From NCBI GenBank assembly GCA_937880075.1, contig CALFLM010000024.1, positions 1 through 50,871 on the forward strand: a DNA stretch of 50,871 nt, written 5' to 3'. Origin of the DNA: an uncultured Romboutsia sp. GTDB taxonomy: Bacteria > Bacillota > Clostridia > Peptostreptococcales > Peptostreptococcaceae. A model generated the notes under the pieces. That model was not told the DNA's origin. It worked only from the letters and a program-made list of their open reading frames with translations, and did no database searches. Shown here piece by piece: positions 1 to 7,660 of the stretch; positions within the stretch are counted from its first letter, which is position 1; each line of letters starts with the position of its first letter. A program made the position numbers and the translations under genes.

Positions 1-54
1 GTTGGCGACATGAAATGTTTCGCCGACACGTCGCTCAAGCGAAGCGAATTTTTT
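1..54. repeat. GC-rich double-hairpin element at the window edge
   Basis: The first 54 bases are strikingly richer in G and C than the rest of the window. Bases 1-27 fold into a hairpin: GTTGGCGA pairs with TCGCCGAC (one G-T pair), with a second CAT/ATG step inside. Bases 31-46 contain TCGCT and AGCGA arms, followed directly by a T run. This looks like either the end of a structured RNA with an intrinsic terminator or a small palindromic repeat inserted in a coding tail. The element may begin outside the window. I do not recognise its family. Confidence 0.4.
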
Positions 55-55
55 A

Positions 56-151
56 GGTGGTTTAAATGTAAAAGTAAAAGGTATAGATTCATTTGATGAT
101 AGAGCTGACTCTAGTGAGATAGTAATGGAAGTGCAAAGCTTAAATACATAA
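56..151 (+). pseudogene. C-terminal coding fragment of an unidentified gene
   Basis: A reading frame with coding-like composition ends at the TAA at 149-151. Its last residues include VKVKGIDSFDDRADSSEIV. It runs upstream into the GC-rich hairpin element, where the frame would encode residues of quite different character, so the gene may have been disrupted by the element or may simply be cut by the window edge. No start codon or domain is visible, and I do not recognise the product. Confidence 0.3.
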
Positions 152-156
152 CAGGT

Positions 157-191
157 ATCAAATTAGCAATAAAATTATTTTGTAATTTGAT
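157..191. terminator. Perfect 9-bp stem hairpin
   Basis: ATCAAATTA at 157-165 and TAATTTGAT at 183-191 form a perfect stem with a 17-base loop, just after the coding fragment that ends at 151. It could be a weak terminator. The stem is entirely AT-rich apart from one G/C pair and has no clean T tract, so this is uncertain. Confidence 0.3.
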
Positions 192-299
192 AATAATGTA
201 ATATTATGTATAATAGAATAAAAGTTCGAAATTGTTATATAATGCGAAAATGTAAATAGAAAATTATGATATTAAGGGAAGATTTAAAGGAGGCTTTAT

Positions 300-953
300 A
301 TGGATAAAAAAATCATTAATATTTTAAATGGTCAATATACGTATGATTATTTTAAAAGAAATCATATTATTACAGAAGGAATTAATATTTCTTTCAATTA
401 GGCTATGTGTGTTGGGGAAGTTAGCAAAGAAATATTTTCAGATGAGTTTATAAATAAAAGATGCCATACCCATAAAGTATCATTTGATAAGTATAGAGAG
501 ATAACTTTAAAAAATTTAGAGCCTCTTATAAAGTTAGACTTTAATACAATTGTGTTATGGTTTGATGATGATATGTTTTGCCAAATTAACTTATTAACTT
601 TATTGGCATATCTTGACTATTCAAATTTTAAAGGAGAAGTATATTTTAATTTAGTAGGAAAAGAATTTGAATTATTAGCTAACTATAATATTAATGTTGA
701 AGGATATTATGAAATATATAAAAGAGTTATGATTAATAAGGAAGAAGCTAAGGGTGTAAAGATAGCCACTTTAAAAGAAGGTATTAAACTTTATTTAGAA
801 TTTTCTAAGAATGAAAATGAGATTACTACTTATATAAAAAAACATAAAAATGATGATATAGATACTTTACTACACAATTTATTTAATAGATTTTCAAACT
901 ATGGGTTAGGAGACACTCAGTATATAAATATAATAAATCAAATAAATTATTAA
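300..953 (+). pseudogene. DUF1835-domain protein interrupted by an in-frame TAG
   Basis: A good ribosome site (AAAGGAGG, about 288-295) precedes ATG 300, which opens a frame reading MDKKIINILNGQYTYDYF and then ISFN, TAG at 399-401, AMCVGE. The same frame continues unbroken to 953. The family typically reads FNEAMCVGE at this point, so the stop most simply replaces a Glu codon (GAG or GAA to TAG). Downstream, the motif LWFDDDMFCQINLLTLLAYLD is characteristic of DUF1835 proteins, whose function is not established. The ATG at 405 could restart translation, but it has no ribosome site and the product would lack the conserved first strand. The gene is probably a recent pseudogene; a sequencing error is the alternative. 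Confidence 0.75.
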
Positions 954-1064
954 AATAGATTAATCTATTAAATTCAATTTCAAAACTGTAACAAGTTTAA
1001 ATCATAATATTAATATATTGCGAATTATTTTTAAAATATTTTTAGAAAATAAAAGGGGTATATT

Positions 1065-1157
1065 ATGAAAAAATACTTTGTAAACAATTTGGAAGCTGAA
1101 TATATTGGTATTACAAATATATTCAGCTATTTTTATACTACTATTATCATAAAGTAA
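1065..1157 (+). pseudogene. Deletion relic of a lipoprotein gene like the one at 4669
   Basis: A ribosome site (AAAAGGGG) and ATG 1065 start a 30-codon frame, MKKYFVNNLEAEYIGI and onward. The sequence before the ATG resembles the region upstream of the lipoprotein at 4669. KYFVNNL matches the middle of that protein (KKYFVNNLKSGNYD), and what follows matches the hairpin after its stop codon. The relic therefore looks like a paralogue that has lost its signal peptide and most of its body, possibly by deletion between short A-rich repeats. No function is expected. Confidence 0.6.
1094..1135 (+). terminator. Intrinsic terminator with perfect 12-bp stem
   Basis: AGCTGAATATAT at 1094-1105 pairs perfectly with ATATATTCAGCT at 1117-1128, followed by ATTTTTAT. 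The hairpin is related to the one at 5245-5286 that ends the lipoprotein gene, which supports the view that this locus is a shortened duplicate. Confidence 0.65.
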
Positions 1158-1272
1158 GCTAACATAGCTATTAAACAAAATAAATTTATAGTTTACAAAT
1201 TAAAATATATGGTAGATAATAATACAATATCATAAAATAATTATAAGTAATAATATCATAGGAGAATAGTTT

Positions 1273-2139
1273 ATGAAAATAAATAGAAATGATGAATGTT
1301 GGTGCAACAGTGGACTTAAATATAAAAAATGCCATATGGAATTTGATGAAAAATTAAAATCTTTAAAAGAAAGAGGATTTGAAGTTCCTCCTCATAATAT
1401 AATAAAAACAAAATACCAAATAGAAAAAATAAAAGAAAGTGCAAAAATAAACAACGAAGTACTAGACTTAGTAGCTGAAAATATAAAGGTAGGAATGACT
1501 ACTGAAGAAATAGATAAACTAGTACATGACTTTACAATATCTCAAGGCGCAATACCTGCACCACTTGGATATCATGATTTCCCTAAAAGCGTATGTACAT
1601 CTATAAATGATGAAATATGCCACGGTATACCAAGTACTGATAGAGTATTAAAAGACGGTGATATAATAAATGTAGACGTATCTACTATATATAATGGATA
1701 CTACTCAGATGCATCAAGGATGTTTATGATAGGAAATGTGAGTGAAGAAGCTAAGAGGTTAGTTGAAGTAACTAAAGAATGTCTATATAAAGGTATAGAA
1801 GCAGTTAAACCATGGGGACACTTAGGAGATATAGGTCAAGCTATTGAAGCTCATGCTAAGGCTAATGGTTATTCTGTTGTTGAAGAATTTGGAGGACATG
1901 GAATAGGACTAAAATTCCATGAAGATCCTTTTGTTTATCATTATAAAGGGGCAAAGGGAATGGTGTTAGTTCCAGGTATGATATTTACAATAGAGCCTAT
2001 GATAAATCAAGGTGATGCTGATTTATATATAGATGCAGATAATGGATGGACATCATATACTGATGACGGAAAATTATCAGCTCAATGGGAGAATATGATT
2101 TTAGTTACTGAAGATGGAGTTGAAATTTTATCTAAGTAA
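1273..2139 (+). CDS. map: Type I methionine aminopeptidase with N-terminal SEC-C motif
   Basis: This cytosolic metalloprotease removes the initiator Met from new proteins. The 288 residues split into a short SEC-C zinc motif (C9, C11, C20, H21 in DECWCNSG and KKCHME) and a full pita-bread catalytic domain. The five metal ligands are visible as D135 (NVDVST), D146 (YSDAS), H209 (GGHGIG), E241 (TIEPM) and E273 (QWEN). ATG 1273 follows an AGGAGAA ribosome site. The SEC-C tail sets it apart from the short ribosomal-operon enzyme of many Firmicutes, and such longer forms are common second copies. It stands alone, converging on the SLH gene across a shared terminator. Confidence 0.95.
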   Translation: MKINRNDECWCNSGLKYKKCHMEFDEKLKSLKERGFEVPPHNIIKTKYQIEKIKESAKINNEVLDLVAENIKVGMTTEEIDKLVHDFTISQGAIPAPLGYHDFPKSVCTSINDEICHGIPSTDRVLKDGDIINVDVSTIYNGYYSDASRMFMIGNVSEEAKRLVEVTKECLYKGIEAVKPWGHLGDIGQAIEAHAKANGYSVVEEFGGHGIGLKFHEDPFVYHYKGAKGMVLVPGMIFTIEPMINQGDADLYIDADNGWTSYTDDGKLSAQWENMILVTEDGVEILSK

Positions 2140-2194
2140 TTTATAAAGTTTATTTTCCTTAGAACAAATTTAACAAAATATGTGTATATATATA

Positions 2195-2236
2195 AAAAGC
2201 TAATTCACGGATAATCGTAGAATTAGCTTTTATTTT
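2195..2236. terminator. Bidirectional terminator between map and the SLH gene
   Basis: AAAAGCTAATTC at 2195-2206 pairs perfectly with GAATTAGCTTTT at 2220-2231, with a T-rich run on the plus strand and an A-rich run before it that serves the minus strand. The placement between two convergent genes fits use in both directions. Confidence 0.85.
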
Positions 2237-2243
2237 ATATATA

Positions 2244-3569
2244 CTATTTATTTACTCTAGATAATAATGTAACAGATTGAGCTCTAGTTGTATTATTTTT
2301 AGGACTTATAGTAGTTTCAGATGTTCCAGTTAAATATCCTTTTTCTAAAAGTGCTTCTACAGAACTCTTAGCCCATGATGATACTTGATTTTTGTCTTGG
2401 AACTTTGATATTTTATTATAATTTGTATCTTTTATATTTAAATAGTTAGAAATCATTACTGCAGCTTGTTCTCTAGTTATAGGATCATTAGGAGCGAATT
2501 CTGTACTTGATATACCTTGACAAATACCATTTGTAACAGCTATATCTATTTCATTTTTAGCCCAATGATTTTTAGTATCATTAAATGATACACCACTAGT
2601 TCTAGTTAAGTTAAAATATTTATTTAAAGTTTTTACAAACTCAGCTCTTGTAATATTACCATCTGGCTGGAATGTATTATCAGCGTATCCATTTATATAT
2701 CCTTGATTGTAGAAGTCAAAAATTGTATTTTCAGCCCAATGACCTAGTGCATCATCAAATATTTCAGAACTATAATCGATTATATTACCAGTTATAGCAT
2801 GTACAGATACTTCATATTCTCTATACCCTTTTACTAATTTTCCTTTATACTCAGGTATTCTATCATCTAAGTCTAAACAGAATTCTCTAATTGTAGCCCC
2901 AGGAACAGTATTAAGCATGATTTGTCTTGCTCTACTTTCTCCTATTAAATTTAAACCTATATTAGAACCACCAGAAGAACTATTTGAATAATCATATCTA
3001 TATTCTGATTCAAATTCTAATATTCCTCCAGTATATCCATTTATAGATATTTCGTATTCTCTATTTCCTTTTACTACTTTACCTTCATATACAGGAATTC
3101 CATCATCATATTCAAAATCTAAATAGACTATTTTTCCTCCTGGAACTCTATTAAGCATAATTTGTCTAGCTCTAGCTTCACCAATTAGCTGTTTATTTAC
3201 ATTTGATCCACCATTTCCGATATGACCATAGTCATCATCATAATCTCTATAGTCACGTTCAAATTTTAGTATTCGACCAGTATTAGCATGAACTTCTATT
3301 TCATATTCATACTGACCTTTAATAATTTTACCTTCATATAGAGGAATTCCATCATCATAATCATAAGAAAACTCTACAAGTGTTCCTCCAGGAACCTTAT
3401 TAAGCATAATTTGTTTTGCTCTTTCTCTTGATATTGATGCTCTTGCATCAATAGTTAAGTTATTATCTGATTTTGTATTAATAGTATCTGCATTAGATAT
3501 AAATGTACCATTTGTTGAGATCATAAGTGATACTAAACCAAGTATACTTATCTTTTTTGCAAATTTCAT
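2244..3569 (-). CDS. Secreted protein with three PepSY-like repeats and three SLH domains
   Basis: The 441-residue product begins with a signal peptide (MKFAKKISILGLVSLMISTNG, cleavage probably near residue 27). Three homologous repeats of about 60 residues follow at about 44-106, 128-188 and 208-268. Each has an R-A-[KR]-Q-I-M-L-N helix and a YEGK/YKGK-VKG-EYE strand pair, which fits PepSY-type inhibitor or adaptor domains. Three S-layer homology domains cover about 272-325, 330-383 and 388-441 (TRAEF and TREQA motifs). SLH trimers bind pyruvylated wall polysaccharide, so the protein should sit on the cell wall. The start at 3569 has the ribosome site AAGGAGT. The PepSY part may restrain a surface protease, which is inference. 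Confidence 0.88.
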   Translation of the reverse strand: MKFAKKISILGLVSLMISTNGTFISNADTINTKSDNNLTIDARASISRERAKQIMLNKVPGGTLVEFSYDYDDGIPLYEGKIIKGQYEYEIEVHANTGRILKFERDYRDYDDDYGHIGNGGSNVNKQLIGEARARQIMLNRVPGGKIVYLDFEYDDGIPVYEGKVVKGNREYEISINGYTGGILEFESEYRYDYSNSSSGGSNIGLNLIGESRARQIMLNTVPGATIREFCLDLDDRIPEYKGKLVKGYREYEVSVHAITGNIIDYSSEIFDDALGHWAENTIFDFYNQGYINGYADNTFQPDGNITRAEFVKTLNKYFNLTRTSGVSFNDTKNHWAKNEIDIAVTNGICQGISSTEFAPNDPITREQAAVMISNYLNIKDTNYNKISKFQDKNQVSSWAKSSVEALLEKGYLTGTSETTISPKNNTTRAQSVTLLSRVNK

Positions 3570-3702
3570 AAATTTAACTCCTTATTTTATATATTTTACA
3601 AGAAATAAAAATAAATAAAATTATCAAAATAAAATGCAATTTAATTATATATTTTTTGTCGAACAATGTAAATAAAAAAGTTAAATTAAACAAAAATAAA
3701 AT

Positions 3703-3822
3703 TTATAGTAATCAAACTTAGTAATAAATGTACGTAATATGTATCAAATTAACATTTATCTTAGAGCTTGTAAAATAGTTATAGGTTACATTTACATACT
3801 TTTATAAGTTCGATTACTATAA
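3703..3822. repeat. 120-bp element bounded by 18-bp inverted repeats
   Basis: The arms at 3703-3720 (TTATAGTAATCAAACTTA) and 3805-3822 (TAAGTTCGATTACTATAA) are complementary except at one position. Part of the interior (AAATGTA against TACATTT) is also loosely self-complementary, so the whole stretch could fold into a long imperfect hairpin or be a small MITE-like insertion. No coding frame lies in it. Confidence 0.45.
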
Positions 3823-3988
3823 TTATGTGTGGAGTATGAATACTATTTCAAAGTTACCAATATTAAATCATTATATAACTTAAAAAATATAAGTGAAGTT
3901 TTGTAGCAAAATAAATAGTAATAAAAGAATATAAATTTGAAATAAAATATTATATTAATTTAATATTAAATTTGTAATATATATGTTT

Positions 3989-4108
3989 TAATAATAATTC
4001 TACATTATAAAATAATTTTATTATTTATTGTATTTTTGAACGATACAAAATAATAACTTTACCTAATGAAGTATTTTAATTAAAACATATATATCAATAT
4101 ATTACGAA
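3989..4108 (+). repeat. Dispersed AT-rich repeat, copy A
   Basis: About 115 bases here match 50726-50841 in the same orientation with scattered differences. Both copies share TTCTACATTATAAAATA near the start and AATGAAGTATTTTAATTAAA towards the end. An internal imperfect palindrome (TTATTATTTATTGTAT against ATACAAAATAATAA) suggests a folded RNA or palindromic element. The rest of the 750-base gap between 3570 and 4321 holds the inverted repeat at 3703-3822 and otherwise only AT-rich sequence in which I see no gene. Confidence 0.7.
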
Positions 4109-4321
4109 TAATTTATAGTAAATTAGATAAATAGCCATATCTTAGGTTTAATTATGTTGCAAATACTGAGTTATGGTTATTTTATGCTATAATTATCACG
4201 AAGTAAGCTAACAGGGGAAAATAGGCTATGTTTTAAATCAATGTTTAAAATGATATAATTAAAATAAATATAAAATTGTTGTATTATGCGAAATAAATAA
4301 AATTATAATGGAGGTAAAATT

Positions 4322-4606
4322 ATGTGGATAGTATTCGGTTGCATTGCTGTAGTATCTACTTTTATAAATCTTTATATGTATAAAGTAGGAAAGAATTATA
4401 AATTTGCTATGGCAATAGGATTATCATTTACGGCATTGACACTTTGTTCAGAATACACTATGGTATCTGAATGGGTAAAAGTGAATGATTGGACGGCTTT
4501 ATTAGATGTAGTTCCTTATATGGAAACTGCGTTATGGGTTTTAACTATTATATCTATTATACTTAATATAATACCTATACTTTTAGAACTAAAAAATAAA
4601 GAATAA
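4322..4606 (+). CDS. Small membrane protein, function unknown
   Basis: The 94-residue product is mostly hydrophobic, with likely membrane segments at about 1-20, 28-46 and 68-90. A short loop containing EWVKVNDWTALLD separates the last two, and the C-terminus is charged (ELKNKE). ATG 4322 has an ideal ribosome site (ATGGAGGTAAAATT). It precedes the lipoprotein at 4669 by about 60 bases, so the two may be co-transcribed. The upstream stretch TTGTTGTATTATGCGAA resembles the one before the DUF1835 gene (TTGTTATATAATGCGAA), which suggests a shared promoter-like element. I recognise no family. Confidence 0.7.
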   Translation: MWIVFGCIAVVSTFINLYMYKVGKNYKFAMAIGLSFTALTLCSEYTMVSEWVKVNDWTALLDVVPYMETALWVLTIISIILNIIPILLELKNKE

Positions 4607-4668
4607 TCGCTTTTTTAATATATTGCAAATTATTGATATAATATTTAAAAAAATAAAGGAGCTATATT

Positions 4669-5238
4669 ATGAAAAAAATAATAACAATGCTATCGTTAGC
4701 AGTAATGTCAACAATGCTTATTGTTGGTTGCTCAAACTCAAAAAATTCAGACAACTTATATTTATCAAACTGTCCTGATGATATGTTTGGAATGGGAAAA
4801 AAATACTTTGTAAATAATTTGAAGAGTGGGAATTACGATATTGAATTTACTGCTAAAGAATATGAATATGGTGTTCTAAAAGAAGAACATATATTATATA
4901 AATCAACTATAGAGAACAATGGGAGTAATAGTACATTAAAAATTGGCGTTGTTGATGAAGAAGAATCAGATTCTAGTCTTAAAGTCATAATAAATGATTC
5001 AGAATATGGAGGTTATACTTTAGACTATTTAAAGAATGGTTATGATACAGGTATGGCTATGTCAATCTTGGATGAAGATAAATACTTTAATTTAGACAAT
5101 GAAGTTGCTATAGCTGTATATAGTATTGGTGGAGAAAATAGGGATACTGAAGGTTTAAACATTGATGAAGAATTTGAAATAGGCAATAATAATCTAAAAG
5201 ATTTGGTAGTCTATATGAAATTACATAAAACTAACTAA
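4669..5238 (+). CDS. Putative lipoprotein, function unknown
   Basis: The 189-residue product starts with a lipoprotein signal peptide ending in the lipobox LIVGC, so Cys21 is probably lipid-modified and the protein anchored outside the membrane. The mature part is acidic and probably beta-rich (for example NYDIEFTAKEYEYGVL and LKIGVVDEEESD). No known domain is visible. ATG 4669 follows AAAGGAGCT. A deletion relic of a close paralogue lies at 1065-1157. A hairpin terminator follows directly, so this is likely the last gene of its transcript. Confidence 0.75.
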   Translation: MKKIITMLSLAVMSTMLIVGCSNSKNSDNLYLSNCPDDMFGMGKKYFVNNLKSGNYDIEFTAKEYEYGVLKEEHILYKSTIENNGSNSTLKIGVVDEEESDSSLKVIINDSEYGGYTLDYLKNGYDTGMAMSILDEDKYFNLDNEVAIAVYSIGGENRDTEGLNIDEEFEIGNNNLKDLVVYMKLHKTN

Positions 5239-5519
5239 TAAAAAATAGCTGAGGATTTTGGAATACCAATATATTCAGCTATTTTCATACTAATTTTATC
5301 ACACAATATAGGAACATATTGCTCCTTAGCTTGATCAATATTTGTAACTCCAAATGTATTTAAATCATGATGAAGTATGGGATGACTTAATTCATTATTA
5401 AAAACAGAACGTCTCTTATAATAGTTTAATTTTGAATTTGTGAAAAGAAACCGTTAACTAATAGATACACCATTTCCAAAGCATATATCAAATTTTTCAT
5501 AAGCACCATAACTTTTAAA
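5235..5519 (-). pseudogene. Broken minus-strand reading frame, unrecognised
   Basis: On the minus strand one frame runs from about 5519 to a TAG at 5235-5237 with a single internal TAA at about 5455. The translation has the look of real protein, including GAYEKFDICFGNGVSIS, then the stop, then SHPILHHDLNTFGVTNIDQA and KEQYVPILCDKISMKIAEY. There is no start codon with a ribosome site. The end overlaps the hairpin of the lipoprotein gene. I do not recognise the family; it is a remnant or a chance frame. Confidence 0.35.
5245..5286 (+). terminator. Terminator after the lipoprotein gene
   Basis: ATAGCTGA at 5245-5252 pairs with TCAGCTAT at 5275-5282, followed by TTTTC. It is related in sequence to the hairpin at 1094-1135. 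Confidence 0.6.
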
Positions 5520-5722
5520 TTATCAATATAACTATAGATTAAACTTGGTTAATATATACGAGGCATTAGGTAGCAGATTAATTGAAATTTTAAGTTATTT
5601 CCTAGTAGAATAAAAACTTAAAAAATAAAACAATTAGAAAAAAATATTTAATGGTAAATATATTAATTTGGCAAAAATAAAAATGAAACTTACTAACATA
5701 AGATATAATTATTTAGCTATAC

Positions 5723-5958
5723 CATAAGAAAGTAAATAAAATATTAAGAGTAAATATAAATACAATAAATTATTATCCGGATTGTAGTTCAAGTTATAAT
5801 TTAATTATTGAATCCTTAAAATCTATTGGTACTAATAGCTATTTTAATAAGAGAAAAAATAGATTTAAAAAATATAATAAATAATTATACAGGAACAACA
5901 ACATAAAATATAGATCTATTAGATAAATTAAAGTATAGCAGATTAATTAGTTGTTCTA
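5723..5958 (+). pseudogene. Relic of a clostridial endolysin cell-wall-binding tail
   Basis: From about 5768 the translation reads NYYPDCSSSYNLIIESLKSIG and NSYFNKRK. After a frameshift near 5855 it continues as IDLKNIINNYTGTTT, TAA, NIDLLDKLKYSRLI. This matches the C-terminal wall-binding repeat of many clostridial phage and autolysin amidases, which typically read YYPACSSSYNSIVDALKSIG, then NRKKIA, NGISNYSGTA and QNTKLLNLLKAGKLI. The TAA falls where the family has Gln, so it is a probable CAA to TAA change. With one frameshift and one stop it is not functional, and no other phage genes are near. The rest of 5520-6040 shows nothing else I can support. Confidence 0.65.
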
Positions 5959-6043
5959 CATAATAAACATCAGTAGGGAATCAGAATTAAAAAATTTAAA
6001 AATTATACAAAATACATCTATAAATAGTAACTCTATGAATTTA

Positions 6044-6072
6044 TTGACAAATCAACAATTTTGTATTATATT
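6044..6072 (+). promoter_or_regulatory. SigmaA promoter of the yhhN-marR transcript
   Basis: TTGACA at 6044-6049, a 17-base spacer, and TATATT at 6067-6072. The -10 box lies inside the left arm of the long palindrome at 6056-6105, the geometry expected for direct repression. Confidence 0.75.
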
Positions 6073-6105
6073 TGTTGATAAATCAACAAATATAATACAA
6101 AATTG
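6056..6105. promoter_or_regulatory. 24-bp-arm perfect palindrome, probable MarR operator
   Basis: The arms 6056-6079 and 6082-6105 are perfectly complementary over 24 bases with a two-base centre; the central part reads TTTGTTGATAAATCAACAAA. It overlaps the -10 box and the predicted transcription start, and sits 12 bases before the first ATG of the operon whose second gene encodes a MarR regulator. Autoregulation by that protein is the natural inference. Formed in RNA, the same sequence would be a strong hairpin in the leader. Confidence 0.7.
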
Positions 6106-6117
6106 AAAGGGAACAAT

Positions 6118-6810
6118 ATGAAAAAATTATTTGTGAAGGCAAATGCCATTATGCTGACTCTTATATTAATTTTTGATGTCTGATATATGTTTAAAGGTGG
6201 ATTACTTTTTAAATCTATTGCTAGCCTTATGTTTGTTATAACAGGGCTTATCAATCTTAATTATTGTATTAAGAATAAAACGAATTTAAAATTTCCGATA
6301 TGGATGATAATAGCTTTAATATTTGCTATGTTAGGAGATATATTACTAGTATTTAATTTCTATCTTGGTGCAGCAGCTTTTGCATTAGGTCATATACTTT
6401 ATTTTATATCTTACTGTATTTTGGAGAAAATGAATTGTAGAGATTTATTATGGGGTATTAGTATTTCGGCATTTTCACTGTCTGTTATATTATTTACTCC
6501 GTTTTTAAGTTTTGACAGTACTTTAATGCAAGGTGTATGTTGTGCTTATGCTGTTATAATTTCATTTATGGTTGGTAAGACAATTTCAAATCTATTAAAG
6601 GAAAAGAACGTTACAAACACAATAATTGCAATAGGAAGTATTTTATTTTTCATCTCAGATTTTATGCTGATGCTACAATTATTCGGAGGTATTTCAGTAG
6701 CAGGTAAATTGTGTCTTGCTATATATTATCCAGCACAGTTTTTACTTGCATTTTCACTATTTGTTTATTCTTCTACTAATTTAGTAGAAAAAAATAGAGA
6801 TGTGGCATAA
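6118..6810 (+). pseudogene. YhhN-family (lysoplasmalogenase-like) membrane protein with an in-frame TGA
   Basis: ATG 6118 has a ribosome site (AAAGGGA) and opens MKKLFVKANAIMLTLILIFDV, a typical first membrane helix. TGA at 6181-6183 then interrupts, and the same frame goes on YMFKGGLLFKSIASLMF to 6810. ATG 6187, just after the stop, has no ribosome site of its own but could be used by reinitiation. The remaining 207 residues contain about seven membrane helices and the YhhN-typical DILLVFN and FISDFMLM segments. Members of this family, such as TMEM86B, hydrolyse lysoplasmalogens in the membrane. Loss of the first helix may cripple the protein. A sequencing error or a natural restart are alternatives. 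Confidence 0.72.
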
Positions 6811-6812
6811 TT

Positions 6813-7280
6813 ATGATTGAACTTATAGAACGCTTCGAGGCATTTACAACTTCTGTAACAAAGGCATATAAGTGTATTCAAAAAATTAAGCTTGCTGAAA
6901 CTGAGCGTATGGGATTAAAAGCAAATCATGTGATGTATATGTATTATCTTGGCAAAAATCCTGAAGGGCTTACAGCTACTGAGTTATGCAAACTGTGTAT
7001 TGAAGATAAGGCTGCCGTATCGAGAACTATTGTTGATCTTACTAAAAAAGGCTTTGTAAAGCCTGTAGAAACAGATTCTAGGCGTAAATATCGCACAAAA
7101 TTTATGCTGACACAGAAAGGTATAGAGATAAACAAGAAGTTTAAAGAAGCTATTGCTATAGCAGTAAGTAAGGCTTCTAGTAATTTAAATGATGCTGATA
7201 GAGAAAATTTCTATCGTGTATTATTTCACATTACAGATAATCTTGAAATGATTTGTGAATCATATTTACAGGATAAATAA
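6813..7280 (+). CDS. MarR-family transcriptional regulator
   Basis: This 155-residue DNA-binding repressor has a winged helix at about residues 45-100. The recognition region reads ATELCKLCIEDKAAVSRTIVDL and the wing is DSRRKYRTKFMLTQKG; alpha helices for dimerisation flank it at both ends. Its ATG lies 3 bases after the stop of the YhhN gene with only a poor ribosome site, so it is probably translated by coupling. The long palindrome over the upstream promoter is its likely operator. The effector is unknown; membrane-lipid or envelope stress would fit the partner gene, but that is inference. Confidence 0.9.
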   Translation: MIELIERFEAFTTSVTKAYKCIQKIKLAETERMGLKANHVMYMYYLGKNPEGLTATELCKLCIEDKAAVSRTIVDLTKKGFVKPVETDSRRKYRTKFMLTQKGIEINKKFKEAIAIAVSKASSNLNDADRENFYRVLFHITDNLEMICESYLQDK

Positions 7281-7338
7281 ACTGATTATGATTATAAACG
7301 AACTTAGAGAAAATACTTAATATTTTTTAAATAATATA

Positions 7339-7367
7339 TTGACATAAAAAAGATATTATAGTATAAT
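7339..7367 (+). promoter_or_regulatory. Consensus sigmaA promoter of the T-box operon
   Basis: TTGACA at 7339-7344 and TATAAT at 7362-7367 are both perfect consensus boxes, separated by exactly 17 bases. Transcription would begin about 10 bases before the T-box leader. Confidence 0.85.
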
Positions 7368-7384
7368 TCTAAAAAAATAATGAA

Positions 7385-7613
7385 ATTCTATGAAAAAGAG
7401 AGTAGCATAATTTAATTTTACAGAGAGCGTAGGATGGTGGAAGCTATGCATTGAGGATTATGTGAAAAGAGCTTTGGAGAAGACTGCAGGAAATTTAAGT
7501 ATGGCAGTAGGTGTTCTCGCCTTAAGAGATTGAGTGGGTAAGTTTTTTACCAATAAGAGTGGTATCGCGGAGATAATTCGCCTCTTAGCATGGATTGCTA
7601 AGAGGCTTTTTTA
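7385..7613 (+). promoter_or_regulatory. T-box leader (tRNA-sensing riboswitch), first terminator
   Basis: T-box RNAs read the charging state of a tRNA through a specifier codon and the tRNA 3' end. Stem I features are visible (AGTA at about 7401, AGAGAGCG at about 7432, GGTGGAAGC at about 7437). So is the T-box sequence AGAGTGGTATCGCGG at 7556-7570 and a terminator with stems CCTCTTAGC (7581-7589) and GCTAAGAGG (7597-7605) plus a T run. The sequence GTGAAAAGAGCTTTGG contains the specifier. By the usual GAA-codon-purine layout AAG (Lys) is my best reading, and the UGGU bulge implies a discriminator A, but this assignment is weak. Confidence 0.9.
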
Positions 7614-7660
7614 TTAAAATATTTCTATGTTATTATTCTTACATTGGTATTTATATAAAC

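Noticed and set aside
1..54. An integron attC site
   Set aside because: The paired arms do not show the expected core sites, and no integrase or cassette array is visible.
5723..6040. A prophage remnant
   Set aside because: Only a single lysin tail is present, with no structural, packaging or integrase genes nearby.
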